Below are positions 40,226-52,304 of a stretch of DNA of 64,000 nucleotides, in pieces. Position 1 is the first letter of the stretch. Each line of letters begins with the position of its first letter. Origin of the DNA: Leidyana gryllorum EB-2025a. Lineage: Eukaryota > Apicomplexa. The stretch covers positions 124,001 to 188,000 of the forward strand of contig JBLWGC010000230.1 of assembly GCA_048772705.1 (NCBI GenBank), in the 5' to 3' direction. The position numbers and the translations under genes are program-made. The notes below the pieces were generated by a model that searched no databases, was not told where the DNA came from, and worked only from the letters and a program-made list of their open reading frames with translations.

Positions 40226-41040
40226 ATGTGGTGGGGACTGACTAGGTTGGCTTTGTTGTCTGGAGTAAATGCTGTGCTGTTTGCTGTGCCGGAAGCGAGG
40301 ATTGAAGACTGTGCCAGCGGGTTGCGTATGGGCTATAATGCCTCTTTGACGGACGCGGCGTGTATTGATAATTGCCAGACGTGGCGTTGCGACCGACCGC
40401 AGACCTACCGGGCTATCTCGAGATGTCTGGCGAACGTGTTTGCCACGGCTTGCGGGTTTGAGTATATCGCTGGATACGAGCAGATGTCAGAGTTCTGCTA
40501 TTCGGCAAATGATCGTGTGGCTGCAATTCATCATGACCAACGGTTTGTCCCACTGCAAGAGGTGCAAGCCCTGTGGACGACATATACATTCGATGGGGGA
40601 GAGGTTCACACATGTTCAAATGGTGAGTCGCGCGCACTTTCGTTCACACGCACACCAACTCTGTGAACCGCTCTTATCCCAAATTGACAGACATCAAGGT
40701 TGGTTATGTTCCTGAAACCGTGGATTTCAGTGAAGCTGATTGTGGATTGCCCACCACTTATACTCCGCTTAAATTTGATAGTGTCCTGAGAGGAACGTCT
40801 CGGTTGGGTGTTCGGTTGGCGGATCTCGACTCATTAAAAGAGCATCGATTCTTTACTATTGTTGCCTACTTTGCCAGTTGCTCAGATCCCGTAACAGAGG
40901 GGAGTGTTGAGTTCACGGTTTTGCAGCCCCGAAGATTGTTCAGTCCCAGAGAATTCGACTCGGGCATCAAATCCATTGCCCGAGAGTCTGTGGTGCTGAT
41001 CACTGTGATATCTGTGGTTGTTCTCCTCCTCTCGGGGTAG
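40226..41040 (+). CDS. Cys-rich surface protein with a C-terminal hydrophobic anchor
   Basis: Two exons (40226-40622, 40691-41040; 68 bp intron) give 248 residues. Signal peptide-like start (MWWGLTRLALLSGVNAVLFA), a Cys-rich ectodomain (DCASG, CIDNCQTWRC, RCLAN, TACGFEY, EFCYS, HTCSN, EADCGLP, YFASCSD) and a C-terminal hydrophobic tail (SVVLITVISVVVLLLSG) with nothing after it. That ending is typical of a GPI-anchor signal, and the window contains PIG-A. A type I membrane protein without a cytoplasmic tail is the alternative. It is divergent from the Hint gene, with start codons 58 bp apart, so the two may be co-regulated. Confidence 0.72.
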
Positions 41041-41077
41041 CGGGCGCGAAGGTTTCCTTCCACTTGCCCAAATGGTC

Positions 41078-42559
41078 TCAGAGGCGGGGGAGGGGAGCAG
41101 CGGGTGTCGGACGGCTGAGAGCGTGTATCAGCTTTGAGAGTTGTGTGGCGTGATCGATGAAACGCGATTTTCCTGTGATGGGGAATAGGCGAATGCGATT
41201 CCAATCTGACGGTGCCCCCAGGAGAAGATAGTATAGATTTTTGCATCGAGCCAACGCCACTGTGTTGGCGTAGAGCGTCCGCATCCCGGAGGCAAATGCC
41301 TCGTGGGTCTGTTCCGCCTTGTCATCGAGTTCCAATCGCTTATACAGCTGTTCCAGCTGTAGGAGCGCCTGGTCGGTTGGTAAATATCCCTCGCTACGCA
41401 ACACCTCGTTGCAAACGACCTCGTTGACGTAGGGCGCGACAGGGAATGACTGAATCAACGGCAATGCAAAGCCTTCGAAGGGTCGAGCTGCGGCCATCTC
41501 GAGTGCCGCACGCAAATGGCTCTGTTCCCTTTGGAAGGAGGGGGGTCCTCGATTACGAATGTTGGCATGGACCATTTTGTAGATCGAATGTTCTCGGACA
41601 GAGGCGAAGACATTTCCCAACTCACGTTGCAGCCGGGCGGCGTGATATCCCTCCTGCTGCAATCTGTAAGCGATCAGTTTACCTGCGGCTTCCTCCACAG
41701 CCCTATCCCACTGAGCCTTCGGAAACTCTGGGAACAACTTGGTGACCATATTGCTCTTAGCCCGAACCGTCTTGAGGACGTTCTGCAAGAAATATTTGTG
41801 ATGTGAGCCCAAAGGCATTCCCCTTCTGGGGATCTGAAGAAGTGGGGAGTGATACTCGATGGTTTGGTGCACCAATAGGTAAGCCATCGACTTGGGGACG
41901 GTCTGCAATGCCTGGAAAGATTCTGTGCCCAAACTCTTGATGCTGTCAGCCATTGCTTTTAGGCCATCGGGAGTACAGATCACACTGGAGGGGCGGAGTC
42001 CTCGTAGGGAAAAGGCTGATGGGTTTCCTGAATCGGGTTCTGAGGGAACCCACAATTCTCTGTTGTCCAATTCAACTGCGGTCAATTTGCAGTCGTCCAA
42101 GGCTACCTGATCCAAAAGGTCATCGCCGTCAGCTGCTGACGGTGGGGGGACCTCCGTCGTCGGGACGTCTGCTGATGAAGCGAGGGCTGTTTCTTCGGCA
42201 GCGGTGGCTTTGGTAGTCTCATCAGAAGCCTCACTTGTCTCTGCTGGGCGCGTGTCCGATAGAAAGCGGTCAATGCGGAAGGATTTGAGTATCTCGTCCA
42301 ATTGATCTGTGACGGTGGATTGTGACTGCAGCTGCAGAGGTCCGAGGAGATTCGATTGGACGATCGCTTGCGCAGTGCGGGGTAATTTGTGAGTGCTTAA
42401 TTTTCGAAGCTTGAATTTAGGATGCACAGGCCGGCTTGGGACTGGTTGGTACGTTGTTGCGGTCAATTCATAGCCGCTTAATTGTGCGGAGGCCACCAGG
42501 GTGGCTGTGAGTCTCTGATAGGCTGGGTGATTTCTCTCCTGATGCTCCAAGTAGAGCAT
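41078..42559 (-). CDS. Hypothetical protein, 493 residues
   Basis: Intact single-exon frame from ATG 42559. I do not recognise it. The first ~60 residues are moderately basic (PVHPKFKLRKLSTHKLPRT), then a disordered Thr/Ala/Glu-rich segment (ETSEASDETTKATAAEE, residues ~105-150), followed by a long helical region (residues ~210-480, for example KAQWDRAVEEAAGKLIAYRL, LLQLEQLYKRLELDDKAEQ). No signal peptide or membrane segment. It is divergent from the GBF1-type gene with start codons 40 bp apart, and its stop is 37 bp from the surface-protein stop. Confidence 0.65.
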   Translation of the reverse strand: MLYLEHQERNHPAYQRLTATLVASAQLSGYELTATTYQPVPSRPVHPKFKLRKLSTHKLPRTAQAIVQSNLLGPLQLQSQSTVTDQLDEILKSFRIDRFLSDTRPAETSEASDETTKATAAEETALASSADVPTTEVPPPSAADGDDLLDQVALDDCKLTAVELDNRELWVPSEPDSGNPSAFSLRGLRPSSVICTPDGLKAMADSIKSLGTESFQALQTVPKSMAYLLVHQTIEYHSPLLQIPRRGMPLGSHHKYFLQNVLKTVRAKSNMVTKLFPEFPKAQWDRAVEEAAGKLIAYRLQQEGYHAARLQRELGNVFASVREHSIYKMVHANIRNRGPPSFQREQSHLRAALEMAAARPFEGFALPLIQSFPVAPYVNEVVCNEVLRSEGYLPTDQALLQLEQLYKRLELDDKAEQTHEAFASGMRTLYANTVALARCKNLYYLLLGAPSDWNRIRLFPITGKSRFIDHATQLSKLIHALSRPTPAAPLPRL

Positions 42560-42599
42560 TGAATTTATTTGCTACTAATGGAATTTTGGGCGGTGCCCA

Positions 42600-45500
42600 A
42601 TGAAGGGGTCGGCCGTGGACTCACTGGTGTCGCCCCTCAAGTCGGTGAAGAATGAGGTGCACAACATAGTACAGATATTACAGCTGACTCAATACTCCAG
42701 TCCGAAACGCTTCACCCGCGAACTTCCAGTGTCTCAGGAACCTTCTTTGATCCACAGGTTTCGCAAATTGTTGACAACGCTTTCTGCTGTTGATGAGTTT
42801 GAAACCACTTTGGCCTCATTGCAGCCCTTTACGGAGGTGCTGCAAGACAACACCACTCCGGCCCCCATCGCTGCCGTGGTGCTCGCAGCCATCCACAAAT
42901 TCATCAACTATAATCTGATCCGGGTCGATCGACCAGCTGCACCGGACTGCATCAACCATATTGCCAACGCCCTAATCGAGTGGGAGTTCCGCGCCTACGG
43001 ACCCGCCGATGAAGTCGTCCTCCTCAAAGTCGTCACTGTAATGGTCGACACACTCCGATGCCCCGCAGGCGAATACCTCGACGATGCCAATGTCTGGGGG
43101 ATGATCAAGTGCTGCTATGCCATCAGGTGAGACTCACAACAGTCCTCTCCAGGCTTTCAGTCGGCAGGCATCCACCTCTATGCTGCTGCGCTCCACTGCG
43201 GAAGGAGCCCTGCAGCAACTCGTCCTACGCATCTTCTCTGGCAGGAGAATAGAGCAGACTCAACTACCGCTGCCTCCACCGTCTCCGGCACCATCTCGCA
43301 GCCCCCGCGTCACCGGACCGCCCTATGGAGAGCCCACTATGGTCCGCTGTCTCCGGTTCCTCGCCTTTTTGGTCTCATACGGATCCCGGCGCGAACCCGT
43401 GTCGCGGACGCCTCCATACGTCCACGCACCAAGTCATACCCTACGAGCGTCTTCACAACCAGCCACCGATAGCAATGAAGTGTCGGCAGATCCCTTCGAG
43501 GCTGAAATAGCATCGCTCTGCGCTGCCAATGACAGCTCCGAGACTGAACAGTTCCGGCATGAAATGCGAAGTTTGGGCCTCACTCTCCTCAATATGGCAC
43601 TAGAGACCGCCGGTGAAGAGATAAGCCGCTCTGCACGATTGATTCTCGGTGTACAAGAGCACGTGTGCAAAGCCCTCTTGCTCAATGCTGATACCCCCTC
43701 GCTCTATGTCTTGTCGATGACCCTTCGATGCATCTTCAACCTCTTCATGTATATGAAAAAGCATTTGAAGGTGCAGTTGGAGATGTTCTTCAATTCTTTC
43801 CATCTCCAAGTCGCCTCCGAAACCAAGCTGGTAAGTGAAAAGTGTGTGTGTGTGTTCCCGCGCACACGTTCGATCGCTCCACAGGAGACTCCTGGCGCTC
43901 TCGGGGGACGCCGAAGCAAAGCCGATTTAGAGCGCGGATTCAAATTCATGGCTGAGCGTCGCGAGTTGGCGCTCAGCTCGTTGCTGGAATTCTGCAGAGA
44001 GCCGGGTGAGTGTTCCGCCACACAGCGCGTCAGCTAGTCTGTCACTGCAATATTCCATCAACTGTGCCACCGCAGACCTGATGATGGAGCTCTACGAGAA
44101 TTATGACTGCGATCTGCGGTGCACTAATTTATTCGAGAACTTAGTTAAGACGTTATCCATTGCCGCAACACCCGAAATTATGCCCTTTGCGCCTCCCACC
44201 CGCGATCCCAAGTCTCCCAAGGCTTTGAGGGAGCTGCAAGATACAATGGAGCGAGGGACTGTGTATGAGACTGTATTGTTGCAGCATAAGCCGACGAGTT
44301 CATTCCGAAAGACCATTGCTCGAGTGACTGCTCTCCACCGTCTCGCTTTGGCCGGACTGAGCGCCGTGACTCAGAGTTTGGCCTTCCGCTGTGTGTGGGA
44401 TACGCGGGGCCCATTCTTGCGTCCTGACTTTGGGGAAGAAGAGAAAGCTCTGTCTGACTGTCCGGTCGATGAGGCGCGATTGGAGGATTTGAAGGCTCAA
44501 AGAGAGGCAAAGAAGCGGTTAGCGGCTGGGGCTCAGATATTCAACCGGGAGCCCACCAAGTGTCTCCCGGCGTTGGAGAATCTCGGGCTCCTCCCCACCC
44601 CGCCGACTCCAGACGCCATGGCAGAATTCCTACGCACCACAGCGGGATTGGACCTCCGCGTCATCGGAGAGTATCTGGCGAAACCCGGAGACTGGGCTGC
44701 TCAAGTGCGTAGCGCGTTTGTGGCACAGCTGTCGTTCAGAGGGATGCCTGTGGTCGATTCCCTTCGACTCTTCCTCACGTGTTTCCGGTTGCCCGGAGAG
44801 TCACAACAAATCGAACGGATTCTGGAAAGCTTCGCCGCTGAGTACTTTACTCAACAGCCCGTTGTCAAAGATGCCGAGATGCTCCCACCCCCCAAAGACC
44901 CCAAAGCTGAAGTCCTCCCAGAACCTCAACGCGTCCCGCGTTGGGTACCGCCGGAGGGATATAATGTGTGTGTGGCTGGACAGCCGCCGCGGAGTGAGGA
45001 ACGGGTTGCGACAGCTGTTTCAGGACGGTCTGCAGCACCGCCTCCGACCCCTGAGATACCATTGGAGGAGTGGGCGTCGCAAACAGAGGATCGCCCGCCC
45101 ACTGCTGGTGCAACGGTATTCAAGTCGAGCGACACCGTTTTCGTTCTGGCGTACTCTGTTATACTGTTGAATACGGATCTGCACAACCCTCAAGTCAAAC
45201 GGAAGATGTCAATAGAGGTGAGGGAGGTGTGATGTGCGATCGGTTCACTTCAGGTTCCCCCAGGACTTCTTGCGGAATAACAGAGGGATCAACGACGGGG
45301 CAGACTTATCACCTGTGTATCTGTCTTCTATCTATAAGTCCATCAAGGAGCGGGAGATAATGATTCACACGTCTTCTGATTGTTCCTATTTAGTGTCTCT
45401 GATGGTTGAGAATCGAGCGTTCTGGGACTATCTGTTGAGTCATTCTGACTTTTTGGGTACCTACAGCAGTACTTTGACGGATGCCAAAGTACGCACACCC

Positions 45501-48500
45501 ATGCAGGCCTTCCACCAGAAGGCCATGTTCATGTCCATGATCGAGGACGCGCACCTGCCGCGCACTTTGGGTATCGTGCTGGCCTCCACCCGAGACCCTT
45601 CTACCGCTGTGGAATGTGTGATAGCGTTCGGTGATCTGATCCGAATCGGCGCATTCTACGGCACATGGGACGTCCTCACCGACATAGCGGCTCTCCTCCT
45701 CAACTTTGTGCAGCCGGTGTGTTCCTTCAAGTAGGTCCCCCCTCCTCTTTCCACGACCTCAAACTCGTCGTCTCAGGACACAGCTTGCGGTGCCGGTTTT
45801 GGTCCATCTGATCTCTCTCGTCTCCACTCACTTTGACCTGCGGGGTTGGATGGTGTATCTCGAATTCATGTCGCGTTTGGCCCTCGTTCGCCTGTTGCCC
45901 TCGGCACTGACCGAGTTTGAGAGCTTCAATGTCACAGCAGCCCAACAGGCCGCGGTGGCGAGAGTTTATGGCAAGCCGCGAGTGCTCAAAGTCCCCGGCC
46001 ACCCGGAACACTTGAACAAACTTCAGGGTTTGCCGAGTGAGTGAATCCAGTCAGCGCTCACTCTCCCCCTCATGACGCTTCTCCGCCATCAGGTTCAGGG
46101 TGGCTCAATGAACTCGCTGCCATCTTCTTCTCTGACTCAAACGCGGACGGTTCGGCTGAAGCTGCAGTGAGCGACGACTCTGACGCCGCCTCAAACTTCC
46201 ACCTCCAAATCATCGGTCCGGACAAGAAGACGGAGTCCATACATCAGAAGGCCTTAGAAACCGCGTTGACGTTCTGGAAGGAATGCATCTTCTTCCCTCA
46301 GCCATTGGCTCCTGAGAAGGTTCCGCCAATGCAGGGCACCTATTGGGCGCCGCCCTCTGTACTGGACGCCTTCCAAACCATCTTCGCCGAGAGATGTCCC
46401 ATGGACGATCTTCTGCTCGGGTAAGGAACCGCGCACTTTAGTGGTCTCTCAACTTGATGTGATATTCCAATCTGCAGTCGGCTGAAAAGTATATCGGACG
46501 ACTCGCTCGAGAGTTTGGTGGCTGCTCTGATTATCAGACTGCGACGAGAAGTGCCGCCGCCACCGGCCCCCCCGGCGAAGCACTCGACGTCGGCGAAAGA
46601 AATCGCTTCGACCGCCAGAGACGGGGACAAGAAGGCCCTCGACACCGCTCCTGCCGAGTTGGGCCACAGTCGAAGCGGCTCTTTGGAGCTAAGCCCCTCT
46701 CCGATAGGGGGCAGTGAAGCCCGAATGGACACAACCAGTGGCGACGTCGCGTCGCTTTCTCCTGACAAGAGTGAGCGGGAAGCGGATCCAGCGTTAGTGA
46801 AAGTGCTCGAGGACTTTTTGCAACCTGACAGCAACAAGTTTGCGCTGGAGGAGCAATGGATCAAATACACTTTCCAGCGTGATGAGGCTCCGCTGCTACG
46901 GATCAATCAAACTGCGGCTAAACAGTATGTCTCTGATTACGATACAGCAGCCGGTCTGTCGTCCCTGACACAGATCGTGTTGATTCTGGACAAACGGCGG
47001 ATCGAAGACACGAGTACCGAATATGATTTCTGGAGAGTCTGGAAACAAGTTATGCGGCTTCTCATCAGCCTTCTGGAAAGAGTGTCGTTTCCTTTGGATA
47101 GTGGAAGCTTCGGAGTGACACCCAAACCGCTAGAAGACATTCTGTGGGACAATTCTGACATTGTGACGGAACAGCAGACTGCCGACAGAGAGGAACAGAA
47201 AATTGATCGAATGGCTTTGGCTGTTGATGAATTGTTGGCCATCAACGACGACCGTCTCTTCGACTCGTATTTCGTGGAGAGGTTGGTGGTTATGGCCCTT
47301 CGGCTCTGTATCTCGCTCGGCCATCACCCAGACGCCCTCATCTTGGCGCCGTTGGCCAGAGTCTTCGACTGCATCTGTCGGTTGGAGGAGCTGCATCTGT
47401 ATCAATTGTTCGCCCAAATCAGCAGTGGAGTCCAAATCCTGTTGAACGCCGCTGTGTATGGGAGTGGGCTCCATCGATTAGATGCTGACGCAATGTACGA
47501 GTCATCGGTCCAATTGCCAATCCCGCCCTTCTTCCTGTCGCTGTTCGACTTGCTCTATCGCGTCAGTCCCTGCCACAGTCTGATGGGCAAAGCCGCGCCG
47601 GGACCCGAGATAAGCCAATTGCAGGCGATCATTTCGGGCGCAGTGGTAGAGATCATATGCACTTTGGCATCTTCAAGTGACTTTCACGCGATCATCAGAC
47701 GGGTTGTCAGGAGAGGACGAGAGACGTCGAGTTTCTGTGTGCCCTACTTCACCAGATTCCTGATCCAAATCTTTGTGCTCCATATGCTTCCCTATGATCT
47801 GATCAGCACAACGCCGATAATGTTCGATTTGGAGGAGACTCAGAACTCCAATGAGACGCCCGGTATGAGGACGAAAATGATCGAGCTTTTGCCCAAACTG
47901 TATGCCGGGGTGACGAATCCGGAACTTCACGGACCAAATGAGGAAATAATCCCTCCGCCACACGGCGAAGCTCACACCCCATCGACCAATGATGCAGACT
48001 CACTCGCCGGAGATGAACACGAAGACTATTGGGAATTATGGTGTCCGATCGCACAGGCATTGGCCCTCGCGACCGCTTTCGGGACGCGACTGCAGAGACG
48101 TCCAGCCATGATGGTGAGCGGACTGGGTAGTCCAGCCGTAACTCTCCCGTTGCAGCATTTGCAGCACCATTTGAGTGTCATGCCGGCCTCAGCCGAGGAT
48201 CGATCCGTGACAGTTCACCGCTGGATGCAAACTATAGAGCTGATTTTGTTCCCACTAATGTCGCATAATTTCCTCTACCCCTTCCCGAGCGTTGTACGGC
48301 TCGCGCGACCACCCCACGTAGCTGTTTTCGGCAACGGCCTTCTGGAGTGCTTCCCCGATCTGGAGCTCTTGTCGGTGCGAATCCCTGGCCAGGACACCAC
48401 CAAGCGGCTCATTGACCCCGCCCACTCCCCATTCGGGGCGCTGAGTGCTCAAGCCTTGGTACAAAGAAAGGCTCAATCAGTCGGTTTTGTGTGCAGAGCG

Positions 48501-49046
48501 CTATTGGGTAAGCTGGATATGCTGTTCGAGCCGAGCGCGTGGAAGTTGGGCGAAGAAGCAGAGACGCAAACGCCGCCTTTAATCCTTTTCCCGGTGGTGC
48601 TGAGAGTTCTGAGAATCTTCCTGCATGAAATGCACGGGGCGCCTCCAGCATTGTTCGATGCGATTGTGGAGGCGACAAAGAACTTTTTGCTCGTCTTGGG
48701 TACAGCTGCACAACTGCAGAATCTGACAGAAGAAGAGAGCAACGCCGTTATGACGGGGTTGCTACGCCAAGATCCAGTGACTTTGCTCCCGGTGGGATCC
48801 TCCCGGCCCGCAGTGGATGCGAACGACGAGGAAATGTCTCTCAAGACTCCACAGGACATTCTCGCAGCCTATGATCTGTTGGCTGCGCCCTACAGTTCAG
48901 CCCTTAATGAAGCACAAAGGCGTCTGTATTCTGTTGTCTACTACATGTTGCGCCTTGCAGGCCGGATTCCTGTTCTTACTTCTGTGTTTGAGGTCCTGCT
49001 GCCAAACAAACGGTCCTCGCCACCGCCATCGTCTAATGTTGTCTGA
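42600..49046 (+). CDS. GBF1: Sec7-domain ArfGEF, GBF1/GNOM class
   Basis: Activates ARF at the Golgi by GDP/GTP exchange. Eight exons (42600-43126, 43161-43830, 43885-44005, 44076-45217, 45264-45730, 45777-46036, 46093-46420, 46478-49046) give 2,027 residues. The introns are 34 to 70 bp. The DCB/HUS region carries LMMELYENYDCDLRCTNLFE, typical of the GBF/GNOM class. The Sec7 domain has the catalytic glutamate finger in FRLPGE, then VLAYSVILLNTDLHNPQVK and MSIEDFLRNNRGINDG. An extra Pro/Glu-rich insert of roughly 85 residues (about 44875-45115) interrupts Sec7 between the FRLPGE helix and the LLNTDLHN helix. Large helical HDS repeats fill the C-terminal part. It shares the window with an ARFRP1-like GTPase of the same pathway. 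Confidence 0.93.
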
Positions 49047-49158
49047 CATCTGTGCTACTTGGTGCGGCAACTCTGAAAGGTCTTTGGGGGCGCCACAGCA
49101 CGAAAATACTGGTTAAATCTTTGCTTCTGAATGTACAAGAACGGCCATTGTAGCACAC

Positions 49159-50777
49159 TCAGGCCCTAAAATACTGGCTGTTTCGTTCCATCGCACTTCT
49201 CACCATCATGATTGAACACCACAATCGGTACTGCGTGGTACGATTAATGGGAATGTTCAGTAAATTAGTCAACGCCGACAGAAGCCCCACCACCCCAAGG
49301 ATCTTGCCGCGGTGATCGGGAGGAAAGGTCTCGCGAACAAAGGTGAACCGAATGGTATAGACATAGGCGTGTGCCATCGTGAAAATAGTCGTTGTGAGAT
49401 ACTGTAATCCTGTCAATGGTACCATAGACAGACCGTAAACTGTGAGGTCCTGTATTGGCGAGCGTCGGTGCGACTGCAGACATCGAACCACCAACTTACT
49501 ATTATAGTAAGGCCAAATGCGGCAGTCGCAGTCGAACAGTAGTCACAAAGCGCCCCGATTGACAGAGCCCAGAAGAACAGCGAGATCTGGAAGTACCCTT
49601 GGTAGTTTGAAATCGTGGTGCCAGCCATATCTCGTAGTACAGCGGGATAGAACGTGTGCTGCAAACATTGAAAAGAAGAAAAGTGGAGTCAGCAAGGCTT
49701 TGGCCGCCCTCCGTGTCTCACCTTGATCATGAAGACATTGTACACAATATCAAAGCAGATAAAGTCTTTGGTCCAAAGCGCCCGTGCAAACTGTTTGAGT
49801 CGACTGGCTAATGTTGGATTGGTCTCATCCGTCAGCGGGGCAGCGGCTTGGCCGTCTTCCCATTGGTCTGGCTCAGTAACGCCCGTCGGTGCATCTGCTA
49901 AGGTGGTGATTCGCGCTACCGATAAGTGCCTGCTGACTTGCTGCGCCTCTGCTCGGCCAGCTGAGGGCAGTTCAAGGACTGAGGAGTCGGCCTGCTGCTG
50001 ATCGGCAGCAGCAGCCAATGTGGCGGCATGTCGTTCGGCATTCGCGAGGCGGCGAGCTTTCTCCTCGCGCGCTTTCCGTTTGGCGAAGGAAGTCGGGGGG
50101 GTGAGAGGGATATAGAGACACGAAAGGGGTAGGACTATGCAGAGCAGATAGATTCGCCAAATGCCCGTAAATGTCCAGGTGGTCTGGTTATTTGACCAGC
50201 CAGCCAACATTATGGGAGTGATAATAGCGCCCAAAAACTCGCTGGTCAGCATATAGGCGGTTGCAGCTACTGGATGGTTGGGAAACATGTCTGCGAGCAC
50301 TAAGGCTGGAAAGGCCACCAAGTTACAGCTGAAGCCATCCAAAATGATAGACCACAGGAATCCGGATCTAAAGTTGTCTCCGGCAACTAACAACAAAGCC
50401 ATCGAAACGGCGGCCAAAATGCAGCCAAGAATGACGCAGATCCGGCGACCCCAATGATCGATTATGATGCCGGCAATCATTCCACTGAGGGCTTGCATTA
50501 TGGTTAAGAGTGTATACAGATCGCCCACGGCCTTCTCCTGAGCCAAGCATAAAGCTCCAGAGCCGAATTCACGTTGGGCGGTGTTGATATCCTGTTTATC
50601 ACATAGCCACTGGTAAGCTCCGCCTTCCATAAGGAGCAAAGAATACTGTTGCCAGCTGAAGCTGACACAAGCCATTGACATTACGCTAAGTCCATAGACA
50701 ACGACCGCAATCCAACGGAATCTGCGAAAGAGTGTACTCTCGTCCCCTCGCGACCATATGGCACCCAGGAGTTTCAT
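49159..50777 (-). CDS. Major facilitator superfamily transporter
   Basis: Three exons (50777-49722, 49658-49500, 49449-49159; introns 63 and 50 bp) give about 501 residues. Repeated hydrophobic helices (IAVVVYGLSVMSMACVSFSW, MIAGIIIDHWGRRICVILGC, YLLCIVLPLSCLYIPL and six more in the second half) and the MFS loop motif with DHWGRR between helices 2 and 3 identify the superfamily. A long charged cytosolic loop (KRKAREEKARRLANAERHAA) sits in the middle, between helices 6 and 7. The YTLLTIMQALSGM helix is somewhat SLC43/ApiAT-like, but the substrate cannot be told from sequence by eye. The ATG at 50777 lies 33 bp from the start of the divergent acidic gene at 50811. Confidence 0.8.
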
Positions 50778-50810
50778 CCAGCGGAGTGGAAACAAATTTT
50801 TTTGGTCAAA

Positions 50811-52127
50811 ATGGAGCCTGAAATGGGCCTGGCGACCGAGGTCTGCAGGAGGGAGTCTTCAGAGGAGAAACGAGCCGACGAGCTCCCACCTTCAATGCCG
50901 GAAATAGAGCCATTAGAATCAAACTGTGGCGAGGAGACGGTTTTGGAGGGCACCGAATTCGATGATGCCTTGAACGAAGCCTTGAAGGAAGTTGGTCTCG
51001 CCGAGGAGGAGAGCGGGAGTTCTTCGGGCAGTTCAGGCGAATGCGGAGGCGGAGACTGCACCATAACCAATGGTTGTCAAGAGGCTGAGAGTTTGAACTA
51101 TGATGATGACTTTGAGTTTCTGGTTTTGGCCTCGAAACAGCCAGATGGTTTGGAAAGTCGCCTCGTCAAAGAGGGCACCCAACGACGTGCGAAACGGAAT
51201 GTCGTATGGGCGCTGGAGGTTTTGGACAATGAAGACAAGTTGACCTTCCTGAGTCAGCAAATGAGGAGCCAACGTGCCATGTCTCGGATGGCAAAGTTGC
51301 AGAGAATACGCGAATACGCGGGCGTCTTGCCCTCCATTTTTGATCAAAATTCGCTAGCGATCAAGCGGAATGTTCTGGATGTAGAAGCACTGATTTCTCC
51401 GCATTATGGATGGCGCGCATGGCACCAGATTGGGTGTCTCAAAGAGATGACGCCCTCTGAGTGGACATGCCGACACCTAATTGGACTGGATCTGGATATG
51501 CCTGCCCTCTTGGCCAGAGACGACGACTTTGACCACATATGGGCCAGAACGGCTTACGTATTGTACTACTGTCCAGACGTCAAGTTGGACTCTAACTTCC
51601 TTTTCTCCGCTCAACCCGATCGAATGCATACACTCGATCTCATATTCGACCACATTCGATTACCCTCTGTGAGGGACGCCGAAGAAGACGGCTCCTCAGT
51701 ACGGGAAAATGGTGAGGACGAAGAAGATAGCTCGCTGGTACGGTATGACGGCGACTCTGATGAAGAAGAAGAAGAGCCGTCCGAGGACAACGACGCCGAT
51801 AGAGGAGACCACAGCAGAGTCCATGACCAGTCTTCGACGACATCCCCCCCCTCAGAGGCTAAAGAAGAAGAGGAGGCCCCTCCAGCGCCCCCAGTGCCTC
51901 TGCGCCAGGATACACGAAGAGATGCCGTCACTCTGAGCGAAGATCTATTGGATCATCTCCACGGGTGTACCACCGCCCCTACTGTAGAAGAACAATCTAC
52001 CACGGCTGAAGCCGAATTCACTCCAATAAAGTGGCTCGAGGCCCTGAGAGCCCTCAACCCGGATCACACCCTACTCCTATCATTGTTAGATAAGCTAGCC
52101 CCGAGCTTGTATGCTGTCTATAAATAA
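50811..52127 (+). CDS. Acidic hypothetical protein, 438 residues
   Basis: Single exon from ATG 50811. Not recognised. A Glu/Ser/Gly-rich disordered head (residues ~1-90), an ordered middle with basic-helical segments (LVKEGTQRRAKRNVVWALEV, RSQRAMSRMAKLQRIREYAG) and a Trp/His-containing stretch (HYGWRAWHQIGCLKEM), then a strongly acidic region (SSLVRYDGDSDEEEEEPSED) and a final helix (LRALNPDHTLLLSLLDKLAP). No signal peptide or membrane segment. Probably a nuclear or cytosolic adaptor, but that is a guess. Confidence 0.65.
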   Translation: MEPEMGLATEVCRRESSEEKRADELPPSMPEIEPLESNCGEETVLEGTEFDDALNEALKEVGLAEEESGSSSGSSGECGGGDCTITNGCQEAESLNYDDDFEFLVLASKQPDGLESRLVKEGTQRRAKRNVVWALEVLDNEDKLTFLSQQMRSQRAMSRMAKLQRIREYAGVLPSIFDQNSLAIKRNVLDVEALISPHYGWRAWHQIGCLKEMTPSEWTCRHLIGLDLDMPALLARDDDFDHIWARTAYVLYYCPDVKLDSNFLFSAQPDRMHTLDLIFDHIRLPSVRDAEEDGSSVRENGEDEEDSSLVRYDGDSDEEEEEPSEDNDADRGDHSRVHDQSSTTSPPSEAKEEEEAPPAPPVPLRQDTRRDAVTLSEDLLDHLHGCTTAPTVEEQSTTAEAEFTPIKWLEALRALNPDHTLLLSLLDKLAPSLYAVYK

Positions 52128-52304
52128 CGTATATGACCACCATCACCAGCACCACCACACCACCAATATGTATTATCTACCATTTCACTTGTGTGGTCCC
52201 CCTTTCTTCACTCATATTGATTGATTGATTGTTGATACATCATCCTCTTTATCCTTCAACCTGTGCTGCCGCCGGCTGGGCGGGCCGGTGTCGACCACCA
52301 GCGC

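Noticed and set aside
45717-45783. Alternative splice sites (donor after CAGCCG, acceptor at ACACAG) in the GBF1 gene.
   Set aside because: The donor at 45731 and acceptor at 45776 give a typical 46 bp intron and the same frame, so that model was preferred.
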